Shown here piece after piece: positions 10,877 through 21,489 of a stretch of DNA of 64,000 nt. Both the position numbers and the translations under genes were made by a program. The stretch covers positions 436,501 through 500,500 of the forward strand of contig NC_089036.1 in NCBI RefSeq assembly GCF_034140825.1. The letters are read 5' to 3'. Origin of the DNA: Oryza sativa Japonica Group. Lineage: Eukaryota; Streptophyta; Magnoliopsida; Poales; Poaceae. Numbering within the stretch: the stretch's first letter is position 1; each line of letters starts with the position of its first letter. The notes under the pieces are model-generated. The model was given only the letters and a program-made list of their open reading frames with translations, did no database searches and had not been told where the DNA came from.

Positions 10877-11410
10877 GGGCATCACATTAGGCGCTTCCTC
10901 AAATATTAGACGGTATAAAAGTAGTCAAGCACATAATATATGATCGACCTGAGAAAATGAACTCAACTCAAAATTTCTGACTAAGAAATAATGCAGCAAT
11001 AATTCATATTTTCCTTCCCAGAGTTAGAACACAGCTTTCGTATTGGGGCAAGAAGCAGTATAAGGCATCCTTCAATGGTTGAGCTAGTGCACTAGCTTAT
11101 GCTTGTCCACCTCATACAAGAGATAGCAAAAAGTCTATCTTTTTAATAGGTTGTCTCATAGCACATTGTTTAAAATGCTTTGGTTTCCACAACCCTTCTC
11201 ACATTTTGTTTAGGAGCTTAGCTCTTGAAGAAGAGATAGTGCACTCTCTCTCCTTATCTTCTCTCTCTTCCACATCATACAAAAACTGATGTGGAGATTT
11301 ATGAGCTAGCTGACTCACCCTTGTTGGAGGAGGCCTAAGACAAGTGTGTTCCTGTCAGCACTAAAAATGCCATGAGCGAAAGCAAGCCACAGCACCAACA
11401 GCAACAGAAA
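10877..11410 (+). pseudogene. Relic of a receptor-kinase promoter and 5' leader
   Basis: From CATCACATTAGG to AAGCCACAGC this stretch matches 12198-12480, the region immediately upstream of the receptor kinase start codon. It includes a TATAAAA box at 10914-10920 (TATAAAG at 12236-12242 in the live copy). At the point aligned with the kinase ATG it reads ACC (11394-11396), and no coding sequence follows. A Tourist-like MITE (11064-11335) splits it. It is the 5' remnant of a former tandem copy of the receptor-kinase gene. Confidence 0.7.
11064..11335. mobile_element. Tourist-like MITE inside promoter relic
   Basis: 272 bp, with ends GGCATCCTTCAATGG and its imperfect complement TTGTTGGAGGAGGCC. 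TAA is duplicated at 11061-11063 and 11336-11338. Removing it restores continuity with the duplicated receptor-kinase leader. Confidence 0.75.
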
Positions 11411-11582
11411 CCGAGCTCTGAGCTCCGGGTTGAAGATTTTGTGTGCTATCTTTCACTCTGAGCTCACAGCCTCAAAAGCCATCAGGTCCCATCTGATATT
11501 TCTGATTAGCCTGATGACCAACTCAACAGAAGTAAAATACCCGTACTAACCAGGTTGTAGTCACACTCGCATATGAAAAATA

Positions 11583-11739
11583 CTCCCTCCGTTTCAAAAT
11601 GTTTGACGCCGTTGACTTTTTAGCACATGTTTGACCGTTCGTCTTATTCAAAAAATTTAAGTAATTATTAATTTTTTTCCTATCATTTAATTCATTGTTA
11701 AATATATTTTTACGTAGGCATATAATTTTACGGAGGGAG
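11583..11739. mobile_element. Short Stowaway MITE
   Basis: CTCCCTCCGTTTCAAAATG at the left and ACGGAGGGAG at the right, both flanked by TA. At 157 bp it looks internally shortened compared with the related 235-bp copies. Confidence 0.8.
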
Positions 11740-12195
11740 TACCACATAAGGCACCGGAGCATATCTTTAGCTGATGGTTCTAGCTTCCCCTACCTTGCTA
11801 TTCAGTAAACAAAAAAAAAAGCAGCCAAATAGCATAGGTCGATCACTGCATGGGCATATTCAGAAATTACATGGAACCAATACACCTTGTGGACTGGATA
11901 TTAGATAGCATGCGAAAAGTCAGTTACGTGAGAAAGAAGCATATTGAAAGAAGAGGATTCTAGTCAACAATGGTAGATTTTATTTTAGTGTTGTGCGTCT
12001 ACCCATCCAACTCATTTATCAGCATGCAAATTTTGCAGTCATTTTTCACCACCAAACTCAACTGGCACCATCATATGTGAAATGATCACACACATAAGAT
12101 ATTCACTGTCGGCTATCTTTGAAATACAAGTTAGGCACCACTCTCCCATCTAAAATCATATATAATTATATGTATTGTAATCCTTCAGTCAATAA
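11740..12195. other. Upstream region of receptor kinase, no feature
   Basis: AT-rich intergenic DNA. I see no gene or clear repeat here. It precedes the duplicated leader of the kinase gene. Confidence 0.35.
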
Positions 12196-12235
12196 TGGGG
12201 ACATCACATTAGGCATCTCCACCAATACTCGACAG

Positions 12236-12242
12236 TATAAAG
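12236..12242 (+). promoter_or_regulatory. Candidate TATA box of receptor kinase
   Basis: TATAAAG, 239-245 bp upstream of the start codon. The aligned TATAAAA in the promoter relic at 10914 shows that it lay within a block retained in both copies. No mapped transcription start is available. Confidence 0.4.
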
Positions 12243-12480
12243 TAACCCAGCAATATTAAAAAAAAATAAAGTAACCAAGCACATAATATGTGATTGACCT
12301 GAGAAAATGAAGTCAACTCAAAGGTTCTGGCTAAGAAACAATGCAGCAGCTGATTCAGAGTTAGAACGCAGTTTTCATTTGGGGCAAAAAGCAGTAGGCA
12401 CAATCATTGGAATATACGAATATAAGACAAGTGTGTGCCTGCCTGCACTTAAAATGCCATAAGCAAGAGAAAGCCACAGC

Positions 12481-15400
12481 ATGAACAGCAAGATGATCCG
12501 CTTGTTTGCTCCATTCCCAAAATTCATTCCACTCTTGGCTGTTTTTATCATCTCATGCTCTCTGCCATTAGCAATCAGCGATGACACTGACACTGATAGA
12601 GAAGCCCTGCTCTGCTTCAAGTCTCAAATCTCTGATCCAAACGGATCCTTAAGCTCATGGAGCAACACTTCCCAGAACTTCTGCAACTGGCAGGGTGTTT
12701 CATGCAACAACACCCAGACCCAACTCCGAGTCATGGTGCTCAACGTCAGCTCCAAAGGCCTCAGTGGTTCAATACCACCTTGCATCGGCAATCTGAGCTC
12801 CATCGCAAGCCTCGACTTATCAAGAAACGCATTCCTTGGAAAAATTCCAAGTGAGCTCGGACGCTTGGGACAAATCAGCTACCTGAACTTGAGCATCAAC
12901 TCTCTTGAAGGCCGTATTCCAGATGAGCTGTCCTCATGCAGCAATCTCCAGGTACTCGGCTTATCGAACAACTCCTTCGAAGGTGAGATACCACCAAGCT
13001 TAACCCAATGCACTCGCCTCCAGCAAGTTATACTATACAACAACAAGCTTGAAGGCAGTATACCCACCAGATTTGGAACGCTTCCTGAGCTGAAAACTTT
13101 GGATCTCTCCAACAACGCCCTCAGAGGTGACATACCACCATTGTTGGGCAGTAGCCCGTCTTTTGTATATGTTGATCTTGGGGGCAATCAGCTCACAGGA
13201 GGAATCCCAGAGTTCTTGGTAAATAGCTCATCCCTTCAAGTGCTTAGGCTCACGCAAAATAGTCTTACAGGAGAGATCCCTCCAGCCCTCTTCAACAGCT
13301 CCACATTGACAACCATTTACCTGGACCGTAACAACTTAGTTGGTTCCATACCACCTATTACAGCAATTGCTGCACCTATTCAATACCTTAGTTTAGAGCA
13401 GAATAAACTCACAGGAGGGATACCAGCCTCACTGGGCAACCTTTCTTCCTTGGTTCATGTTTCTTTAAAAGCAAATAACTTGGTGGGGAGCATCCCTAAG
13501 AGCCTAAGTAAGATCCCAACCCTAGAGAGGCTAGTTCTCACATACAACAATTTGACTGGTCATGTGCCACAGGCTATTTTCAACATATCATCTTTGAAAT
13601 ATCTTAGCATGGCCAATAACTCACTCATCGGCCAACTACCACCAGATATAGGCAACAGACTTCCAAACCTTGAAGCCTTAATCCTATCAACAACACAGTT
13701 AAATGGGCCGATCCCAGCTTCTCTTCGCAATATGTCCAAGCTAGAAATGGTTTATCTTGCTGCTGCTGGTCTCACTGGTATAGTGCCATCTTTTGGATCC
13801 TTGCCAAACTTGCATGACCTTGATCTTGGATACAACCAGCTTGAAGCAGGGGACTGGAGCTTCCTCTCATCCCTTGCAAACTGCACTCAACTGAAAAAGT
13901 TGGCCTTGGATGCCAATTTTCTCCAAGGAACCTTGCCTAGCTCAGTCGGTAATCTTCCCTCACAGCTCAACTGGTTGTGGCTCAGGCAAAACAAACTTTC
14001 TGGGACAATTCCATCAGAGATTGGTAACCTTAAGAGTCTCAGTGTTCTGTATTTGGATGAGAATATGTTTAGTGGGAGCATCCCACCAACCATTGGAAAT
14101 CTTAGCAACTTACTGGTTCTAAGCTTGGCACAAAATAACCTCTCGGGCCTTATTCCTGATTCTATTGGCAACCTTGCCCAACTAACCGAGTTTCATCTAG
14201 ATGGGAACAACTTCAACGGGAGCATACCTTCAAACTTAGGGCAGTGGAGACAATTAGAGAAGCTTGATTTCTCCCACAATTCATTTGGTGGAAGCCTGCC
14301 AAGTGAGGTCTTCAACATCTCTTCCCTGTCACAAAGTTTGGACTTGTCCCACAATTTGTTTACTGGGCCCATACCACTAGAAATTGGCAACCTCATAAAT
14401 CTTGGAAGCATCAGTATTTCAAACAATCGCTTGACTGGCGAAATACCGTCAACTCTAGGGAAGTGTGTGCTTTTGGAATACCTTCACATGGAAGGGAACC
14501 TTCTTACTGGAAGCATTCCACGATCTTTCATGAACTTAAAAAGCATCAAGGAGCTGGATCTCTCTTGTAACAGCTTGTCAGGAAAAGTTCCAGAGTTCCT
14601 CACTCTCTTAAGTTCTTTGCAGAAACTCAACCTTTCATTCAATGATTTTGAAGGGCCAATACCATCAAATGGTGTCTTTGGTAATGCTAGCAGGGTTATC
14701 TTGGCCGGAAACTACAGACTGTGTGCGAATGATCCAGGGTATAGCCTGCCCCTTTGCCCTGAATCAGGATCACAAAGTAAACACAAGTCTACTATTTTGA
14801 AAATAGTAATTCCAATCGCAGTGTCTGTTGTAATTTCATTGTTATGCTTAATGGCTGTTCTTATCGAAAGAAGAAAACAAAAACCATGTTTGCAGCAATC
14901 CAGTGTGAACATGAGGAAGATATCATATGAAGATATCGCCAAAGCAACAGATGGGTTCTCTCCCACAAATTTGGTTGGTTTGGGATCCTTTGGGGCTGTT
15001 TACAATGGCATGTTGCCGTTTGAGACCAATCCAGTTGCTATTAAGGTTTCCGATCTTAACAAGTACGGAGCACCCACAAGCTTCAATGCGGAGTGTGAGG
15101 CATTAAGATATATTCGCCATCGAAATCTTGTCAAAATCATTACTTTATGCTCTACGATTGATCCAAATGGCTATGATTTTAAAGCACTTGTCTTTCAGTA
15201 TATGCCAAATGGAAGTCTAGAAATGTGGCTACATCCAGAGGACCATGGGCATGGTAAAAAGAGATTCCTAACTTTGGGTGAAAGGATTAGCTTAGCCTTG
15301 GACATTGCATACGCTTTAGATTATCTTCACAACCAGTGTGTATCCCCAGTAATACATTGTGACATCAAACCAAGCAATGTTCTTTTGGATCTTGAAATGA

Positions 15401-15517
15401 TTGCATATGTCAGTGACTTTGGGTTGGCAAGATTTATGTGTGCTAATTCAACAGCAGCGCCTGGTAACTCTACAAGTTTGGCTGACTTAAAAAGATCCAT
15501 TGGATATATTGCACCAG
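12481..15517 (+). CDS. XA21-like LRR receptor kinase, exon 1
   Basis: Together with 15649-16019 this encodes a receptor-like kinase of 1135 residues (LRR-XII, XA21/FLS2-related group). A signal peptide occupies about residues 1-32. An LRR N-cap (DREALLCFKSQISDP) and a CNWQGVSC motif follow, then more than 20 plant-type leucine-rich repeats with LSGxIPxxIGNL units to about residue 715. A transmembrane helix spans about 770-793 and the kinase begins near 822. The glycine loop is GLGSFGAVY, Lys855 is in VAIKV, the catalytic loop is HCDIKPSN (residue 959 on), and DFG starts at 979. Cys replaces the Arg of HRD, which makes it a non-RD kinase, the class tied to pattern recognition in plants. The frame is intact. 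The start is supported by a signal peptide directly after the ATG; a second ATG four codons later is possible. The ligand is unknown. Confidence 0.93.
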
Positions 15518-15648
15518 GTGAGAGAAATTGGAAACTTATACTGATTTATTGACCTGTATGCTTCAGCCATCTTATTAACTTATCCAATGTTACATGGATT
15601 GTAGTTTTCTGCCATTCACCTTTCTTATGTTTTCAAATGAAAATGCAG
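15518..15648 (+). other. Receptor kinase intron (131 bp)
   Basis: Starts GTGAGAG and ends AAAATGCAG. Splicing joins CCA-G to AG-TAT and gives APEYGMGGQ, the conserved kinase subdomain VIII sequence. A single intron at this place in the kinase domain is usual for the XA21 group. The exon 1 frame would otherwise run 11 codons into the intron and stop. Confidence 0.9.
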
Positions 15649-16019
15649 AGTATGGAATGGGTGGGCAAATATCAACAAAGGGTGATGTCTACAGCTATGG
15701 AGTGCTGTTGTTAGAGATATTAACTGGAAAGCGTCCAACTGATGAAAAATTCAATGATGGTTTGAGCCTCCACGATCGCGTGGATGCTGCATTTCCCCAC
15801 AGAGTAACTGAGATTTTAGACCCCAACATGCTACACAATGATTTGGATGGTGGAAACTCCGAACTGATGCAAAGTTGTCTCCTCCCATTGGTTAAGGTGG
15901 CCCTCATGTGCTCCATGGCATCACCAAAAGACCGGTTAGGGATGGCACAAGTTTCCACTGAACTACACTCCATCAAGCAAGCATTCCTTGAGCTCTCCAG
16001 TGGAGGAAAAGTAGTGTGA
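15649..16019 (+). CDS. XA21-like LRR receptor kinase, exon 2
   Basis: Encodes the C-terminal kinase lobe: YGMGGQISTKGDVYSYGVLL, then EILTGKRPTDE, and a C-terminus of KQAFLELSSGGKVV. The 371 bases keep frame with exon 1 (3037 + 371 = 3408, or 1136 codons with the stop). No premature stop is seen, so the gene appears complete. Confidence 0.92.
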
Positions 16020-16160
16020 ATAAACCTAGCTAGTATGCCCTCTCTTTCTTATTTTTCCAAATTGGTAGAGTGCCCACTCCCCTGTGGTGCGCAAAGCTAT
16101 GTTGCTTTGCAACTACTGTGTAAGGCTACTTCTATTACCATAACTAAGTCTATATATAAA

Positions 16161-16577
16161 CAGGGGTGGACGCAGCAGGGGGCAAAGAGGGCTTGGGCAC
16201 CCTCTACTGTCGGCACGCCCCCTGGAAACCATACATTATTCAGCAACCAAGTCCACACTAATACAAGCCAATCTCATGGTCTCATGGTGCGATATTGCGT
16301 ATAGGCTGCAGCCACTCGTTAATGGCAGGCAAGCAGACACATGTCAACACAGCCATTGATGCTAGTATTGGCCATTAACATCCATTTTTGCTAACTTTTC
16401 TTAGCTTAGCTCATGACAGTATAAATCAACAACAAAAGCTTCGATAGTGTTCATAACACAATGGTACTATTTACTTTAATGATAATCTCGTATTGGTCTT
16501 TTTAACTAACACCTCCAAAAATTTTGTTCTGTGTTTCCCCGCAAAAAAAAAAAAAAACGGTTCTGTGTTCGCCACTG
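16161..16577. mobile_element. Non-autonomous hAT element
   Basis: 417 bp downstream of the receptor kinase. Ends CAGGGGTGGACGCAG and, on the other strand, CAGTGGCGAACACAG are imperfect inverted repeats. The 8-mer TATATAAA is duplicated exactly at 16153-16160 and 16578-16585, as expected for hAT transposition. No transposase is encoded. Confidence 0.85.
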
Positions 16578-16585
16578 TATATAAA

Positions 16586-17120
16586 TAACCTCATGAATCT
16601 ATTATGTGTTTTGGAATTAGGACAGCACCAAATGCAATGTTAGCAGGCTGTCGACACACCCAAGATATGGTTACAATTCCACGGTAGTTAGTCAGCGGCA
16701 CAACTCACATCATACAACGGCATAATAACGCGCATAGAGCAAAACGGGCACACAGCTGCGCCTGCCCAAGTGCGTTAATGCGTGCTGCGCGCTACTACTT
16801 TCAGAGGCATTTCCACAAACACGCCACGCGCGTTCGAAGTCCATACACGAAATCGAGCACACAGGCATACGCAAAAAAGTCAGAAAAGCAGTAGCACGCT
16901 GACCTCGGAGACGACGGCGCCGGCCTGGCAAACCTGCCATCTTCCGCCGCGCCTGCGCCGCCCATCGTCTCGTCTTCCTCCGCCGCTCCGCGGCGGCGCG
17001 ACAGGCTCGACGCCGTCGAAGGGTTGGAGAAAGAGAGAGAGGGAGGGTGACAAATTGTTGATGCTGCGCAGGCCGTCCTCATAGATCTATTCCATTCTCT
17101 CTCTTAATAACTTTTTATTA
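16586..17120. other. Intergenic with GC-rich patch, no gene
   Basis: A GC-rich stretch at 16900-17050 has open frames on both strands but no recognisable motif. It ends in a GA-rich tract near 17026-17050. Nothing else is recognised. Confidence 0.35.
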
Positions 17121-17622
17121 CTCCCTCCTCCTAATATATAAGTATTTTTAACATAATGTTAAATTAATTTTTTTTACTTTGACAACTAATAGCAAAAAAA
17201 ATAAAAATGATTAATCATGTAAATTTGATGTTGCTGGTTTTATCATTAAACAAATTATCTTAATATGCAACTCTTTTTATTTAAAATATTTTACTTTTAT
17301 ATACTCTTCGTTTCTAAATATTTAACACCGTTGACTTTTTAAATATGTTTACCCGTTCGTCTTATTAAAAAAATTAAGTAATTATTAATATTTTTCTATC
17401 ATTTGATTCATTGTTAAATATACTTATATGTATACATATAGTTTTACATATTTCACAAAAGTTTTTAAATAAAACGAACGGTCAAACATATGCTAAAAAG
17501 TTAATGGTACGGAGGGAGTATATTGTTGGTTAAAGTAACATCTTGAATCCCCGCAAAAAAAAAGTAACATCGTGAAGACTGTGCCAAGATCTAAAAATGC
17601 TTATATTTTGGGACGGAGAGAG
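17121..17622. mobile_element. Stowaway MITE with a second one nested inside
   Basis: Outer ends CTCCCTCCTCCTAATATATA and ATATTTTGGGACGGAGAGAG with TA duplications. The inner element (17304-17518) has ends CTCTTCGTTTCTAAATATT and ATGGTACGGAGGGAG, also with TA on both sides. The outer element without the insert is about 285 bp. The two belong to different Stowaway subfamilies. Confidence 0.8.
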
Positions 17623-18123
17623 TAGCAAGTTTTTTTTTCCTCTCAAAAAAATCTCATGTAAATTCCAAACATTTTTTTTCATTTCGTTTATTTAAATTAT
17701 ATTTTTTTTTCATTTAAGGAAGTCATACACATGCGCATATACGCATGAATGTGCGCTTTAACACATCCTATAAGAAACACTCTTAATATAGTTACAATTT
17801 TATTGAAGGCATTTTCGTCGTGTGATATTTATGAGCAGCATGATTTGAACCAGCTGAACCACCACATATCGGTCTTTCCTAGTTTCAAATATTTTTATAC
17901 GTATGAGGAAATAGTTCATCTTTGTTCAACAGTTTCAGATACGTTTGGAGCAAATTTACATCGATTTGAATACAAACTTTTGGGCATGAATTTCTAGCTA
18001 TGTGCTATATTTTTTTAATAATGAAAATGAATTATATCTCCAGTCTTTGCCCACGGACACACAGTAACAAGTTTTAGAAGAATTTAAAATAGACGTGATC
18101 TATGTCCTACTTAGCTTGGCTTG
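17623..18123. other. AT-rich intergenic, downstream of peptide gene
   Basis: Poly-T tracts and AT-rich sequence. The frame at 17749-17997 shows no recognisable domain. This is the 3' flank of the minus-strand Gly/Pro-rich gene; no clear polyadenylation signal was identified. Confidence 0.35.
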
Positions 18124-18164
18124 CTATGTCCTGCGGCCTGGCCAACGATACATTCCGTGTCGAC
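18124..18164 (-). CDS. Gly/Pro-rich secreted protein, exon 4 (last)
   Basis: Preceded by the acceptor TTTTGCTTCCATAG. It supplies the last 2 bases of a Gly codon, then RHGMYRWPGRRT and a TAG stop. Its phase fits the phase-1 donor of exon 3. The 634-bp intron before it contains a Stowaway MITE. This exon is the least certain, because it is short and was chosen on phase and splice consensus alone. Confidence 0.45.
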
Positions 18165-18410
18165 CTATGGAAGCAAAAGCAATTCAGTTTATAATAATGC
18201 TGCTATAAATTTAGGGGGGGGGGGTGGGGGGTGGGGAGTGAAGGAATATTTACAGATACTTTTGTGGGTACAAACGGACGATTTTCCTACCATGTTTTTT
18301 CGAGGTTTCTTAATTGTCAACTTTAAAAATAGTATCAAGACATGGTACTATTTATAACATAGGAAAAGTTCTATAATTAATATTTAGACAAATAAGTTCG
18401 ATACATCTTA

Positions 18411-18661
18411 CTCCCTCCATTCCATAATATAAGTTTTCTTATATGTTCCATAATATAAGGCATACATGCAAGCATACCATTAACTATGACATCTTCTCCA
18501 TTAAATTATTACTTTTTAAATCCTCTACTCCCATGTTATCTAATCCTATTGGATGCATGCATTAGTATTTATTAGGATGATCCAAACTACAATATGATAA
18601 TAATTATTTCTTAGTTTTTGGATTAAGGGTGGTTGTGTCTTATATTTTGGAATGGAGGGAA
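18411..18661. mobile_element. Stowaway MITE within last intron of peptide gene
   Basis: CTCCCTCCATTCCATAATAT at the left and ATATTTTGGAATGGAGGGA at the right, flanked by TA; the final terminal base differs from consensus. It lies inside the intron between exons 3 and 4 of the minus-strand gene model. Confidence 0.8.
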
Positions 18662-18798
18662 TATTAGTTATATGTATATAGGATTATATATATCTTGTGC
18701 ACCCAAGATGGTTAAAGGGTTGTACTTGAAAAGAAAGATGGTTAAAAGGCTCTTCTTTTTTCTACATGTAACTACATTTTCTGGTGGAATACACTTAC

Positions 18799-18885
18799 CT
18801 GTCGGCATGTATTGGTTGCCATGCACGGACGAGACTGTAGGATTGTGAGACCCGTCGGGACCACTACCATATCCAACTCCATGTT
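18799..18885 (-). CDS. Gly/Pro-rich secreted protein, exon 3 (duplicated exon)
   Basis: 87 bases between the acceptor TTTGTAG and the donor ACAG-GTAAGTG. It encodes (E)HGVGYGSGPDGSHNPTV and then SSVHGNQYMPT. Both borders are phase 1, so the exon is symmetric and can be gained or lost without changing frame. It is clearly related to exon 2 in coding sequence, in both splice sites and in adjoining intron sequence, so it arose by a tandem duplication of about 400 bp. Confidence 0.65.
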
Positions 18886-19201
18886 CTACAAAGCAATTAT
18901 ATGAATTTTAAACCAAGTTGAATTTCACGTATTAGAATATGTTATATTTTTCCTTAACTATATAATAGCTAGCCGATGTTATATATAGATATTTCCTCTG
19001 GTTCTAATATGCAGTACAGTTAAGTAGTTTTACAGCTTTTATACACCTTTTCTATTTCCATTCCATGTTTGTTATCTTTCCAAAATGCTACTACTTTCAA
19101 AAATAATTGTCTCATATTTTACAGAAAACTCTGATATATTTTCTTGATGGATAAACTATTTTTTCTATGAGTATCTAAAGTTTCAAGTGAAATGCACTTG
19201 C

Positions 19202-19297
19202 CTGTAGATATGTACGGGTTGTTGTACACGAAAGAGATTGGAGGCTCGTGAATCCCCCCAGGTCCGCCACCTCCGCTTCCATATCCACCTCCAGCTT
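19202..19297 (-). CDS. Gly/Pro-rich secreted protein, exon 2 (duplicated exon)
   Basis: 96 bases between the acceptor GATTTTGTAG and a donor reading CTACAG-GCAAGTG. It encodes (E)AGGGYGSGGGGPGGIHE, then PPISFVYNNPYIST. The donor is GC rather than GT but otherwise matches the strong GC-AG consensus (AG-GCAAGT); the paralogous donor of exon 3 is AG-GTAAGT. Both borders are phase 1. Confidence 0.65.
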
Positions 19298-19682
19298 CTA
19301 CAAAATCAACCACTTTAAATAAATTTATGCAGTAAACTTTTAAACATGTTTGTGTTTTGAGAATTAATATATTATATTTTTCCTTTACCCAATAGGTAGC
19401 ATATGTTCATATATGACTATTTCCTCTTATCCGAAATGCATTGCAAGTAGTTTCAGAACGTCTATACACTATTTTACCTTTTATTTCAAGTTTATACTTG
19501 TCACGTAAATGCTACTACTTTCATAAGTAACTCCCATATTTCTATAGTAAAATATAAATGAAAGACAATAAAATAATCTAATATACCATTTTAAACTTCC
19601 ATTAGTAATGTTAAAAACCAATTACTTCGTCTGAAACCAGAGTGCAAATCAGAGGAAATGTTCCACCGGCGTGCGTCCTCAC

Positions 19683-19860
19683 CAGCGAAAGGGCCACCGC
19701 CGCCGGGCACCGGCGGCGCCCACTGCGGTGGGAAGAAGGGCGGCGGAGGCGGCGGCGGCGAGAGCGCGAGCGAAAGCGACGACGGCAGCAGCAGTAGTAG
19801 GAGCGCCATGGCCGCCGCCGCCGCTCGTAGCCCGAAGCGAAGCCGACGAGCTGCTCCCAT
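19683..19860 (-). CDS. Gly/Pro-rich secreted protein, exon 1
   Basis: Starts MGAARRLRFGLRAAAAA, followed by a hydrophobic leucine stretch (MALLLLLLPSSLSLALS) typical of a signal peptide, then a polyproline run and PPQWAPPVPGGGGPFA. It ends at GCTG-GTGAGG in phase 1, which matches exon 2. The four exons add up to 402 bases, 134 codons with the stop, with no internal stop; frame preservation across three introns is the main support for the model. The mature product would be a secreted or wall-associated protein of about 100 residues with two Gly-rich repeats and a basic tail. I do not recognise a named family. A second in-frame ATG at 19809 could also start the signal peptide. Confidence 0.65.
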
Positions 19861-19962
19861 GGCCGCAGATCGAGCTCGCTCTACTATACTTGATCAATCG
19901 TTCTCTGAAATCTGAAGCTGGTAGCACTCGGCTGTGGTTTTCACGTCCAAGGCTTTGCCCCC

Positions 19963-19976
19963 ATATATATATAACA
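19963..19976 (-). promoter_or_regulatory. Candidate TATA box of the peptide gene
   Basis: TTATATATATATGG on the minus strand, about 105-115 bp upstream of the predicted start codon. The spacing is normal for a plant leader of about 75 bases. Confidence 0.45.
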
Positions 19977-20228
19977 TATAAACGCAACGACGCGGTTTGC
20001 TATGACAATGCAGCTTCTCTACTTGCTAGCCAGCTAGGAGTGAGCAGTCCATCACTCAATAGAGCAGTATACAGTTCGAACTGTAGTGTCAAATCCTGCT
20101 CAATCAGCCACAGGTTCTGATTATAATGTATACTAGTAATATTATGCTTGTTTTGAGAGGACAAACAAGTGGACTGCTTCTGCGTCTGACCACTGAAAGA
20201 TTAGGCCTGAAGACTGAAGTTTCCCTAA

Positions 20229-20883
20229 GAGCAGGTACAATAGGCTATTTAAGCCGGCGGTAATAGTGCCATGTTGGATTTACGGATGAGCTGAAGAGGA
20301 CAGAGGGTGTGAGCCGGCAACTATTTAATCGCCGACTGCAGCTCCAAGACGAGCAAAGCGGCACAGGTCTCCTCCTCCTGGCCCACGTAGTGGTTATGGG
20401 GTCCACACGAACGGCAGGACGGAGCGATGGCTAGCTTTTCAATCGCTAACTGAAAAGAAAAGAGTTGTTGGAAACTGTGTAAGCTTATTGCATACACTAC
20501 TCCCTCCATTCCAAATTGATCTACATATTTCATAGGTACACCAAGACCAAGAAAAGCTAATAACTCTCTCATACTATATTTACTCTAGCAACAAACTCGA
20601 TGCATGCACCATCCCACTATTTCCTAGCCAATAGCAAATCAAGATATTGCATGTGGGTTATAAATACTTATGTGCATACATGCATCAATGTCCATTTACT
20701 CCAATACACAAATAACGAATAGACTTAATAAATGAACACAAATATGTAGATCATTTAGGAATAATCTCAAAAAAATTATATGTAGATCAATTTGGAATGG
20801 AGGGAGTAATTTTTAGCACTATCTCTATTATACTGATGTGTTATTTTTAGAGCCATCAGTCAGCTGTACTATTAAATTTGCTC
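20229..20883. mobile_element. Tourist-like element with nested Stowaway
   Basis: Ends GAGCAGGTACAATAG and, on the other strand, GAGCAAATTTAATAG, flanked by TAA (20226-20228 and 20884-20886). Its left half is GC-rich and contains inverted AGCCGGC motifs. A Stowaway MITE is nested at 20500-20806 and accounts for almost half of the length. Confidence 0.7.
20500..20806. mobile_element. Stowaway MITE nested in Tourist-like element
   Basis: CTCCCTCCATTCCAAATTG and CAATTTGGAATGGAGGGAG are perfect 19-bp inverted ends flanked by TA, suggesting a fairly recent insertion. Confidence 0.9.
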
Positions 20884-21131
20884 TAAGATATACCAAACAA
20901 AGAATCTGCTTAAACTCATCCTCCTCACAGCTTGGGATTTGTAAAAGAAAATGAGCCAAAGAGCCTTCCAACATAAAAAGCTCTCCACAATAACGGCGGT
21001 GACAAAAATCAAGGAGGAAGTCAAGGCCTGAGCTTTAGCAAGAGCAAAACGTCTCTCAGAATTAGGGGTAGTATTAATGGGTCCTTTCACAACCCACTTC
21101 AGCCTTTAAATATTTTTAGCTAAAAAATGTA

Positions 21132-21237
21132 CTCCCTCCGTCCCAAAATATAGCAATTTTTAGATGGATGGAATATGTTATAGTACTACGATATGTCCCA
21201 TCTACCTAAAAGTTATTATATTTTGGGACGGAGGGAG
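21132..21237. mobile_element. Short Stowaway MITE
   Basis: 106 bp with inverted ends CTCCCTCCGTCCCAAAATAT and ATATTTTGGGACGGAGGGAG. The left flank is TA and the right flank is TC, so the duplication has changed on one side. Confidence 0.85.
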
Positions 21238-21489
21238 TCCTAAATTTCAGTCTAACTCTTTTTGAACCCAGCCATTACATTTTTCCACCCCTGCTCATAG
21301 CTCATCCTTGGTTTTACTTTTAGTGCGGTTCTCGTTTTTACTTATACAAAATTTTTACTCCTACTTTATTCAATGAAATTGGGACATTTAGTACTGGTTG
21401 TCTGGTTCGTTAAAAAAACAAGAAGTTCCCCAACCAAGAGATGAACAATTCTTTATGGTTACTGATCAGGCCACGAGGATGATGTATTG

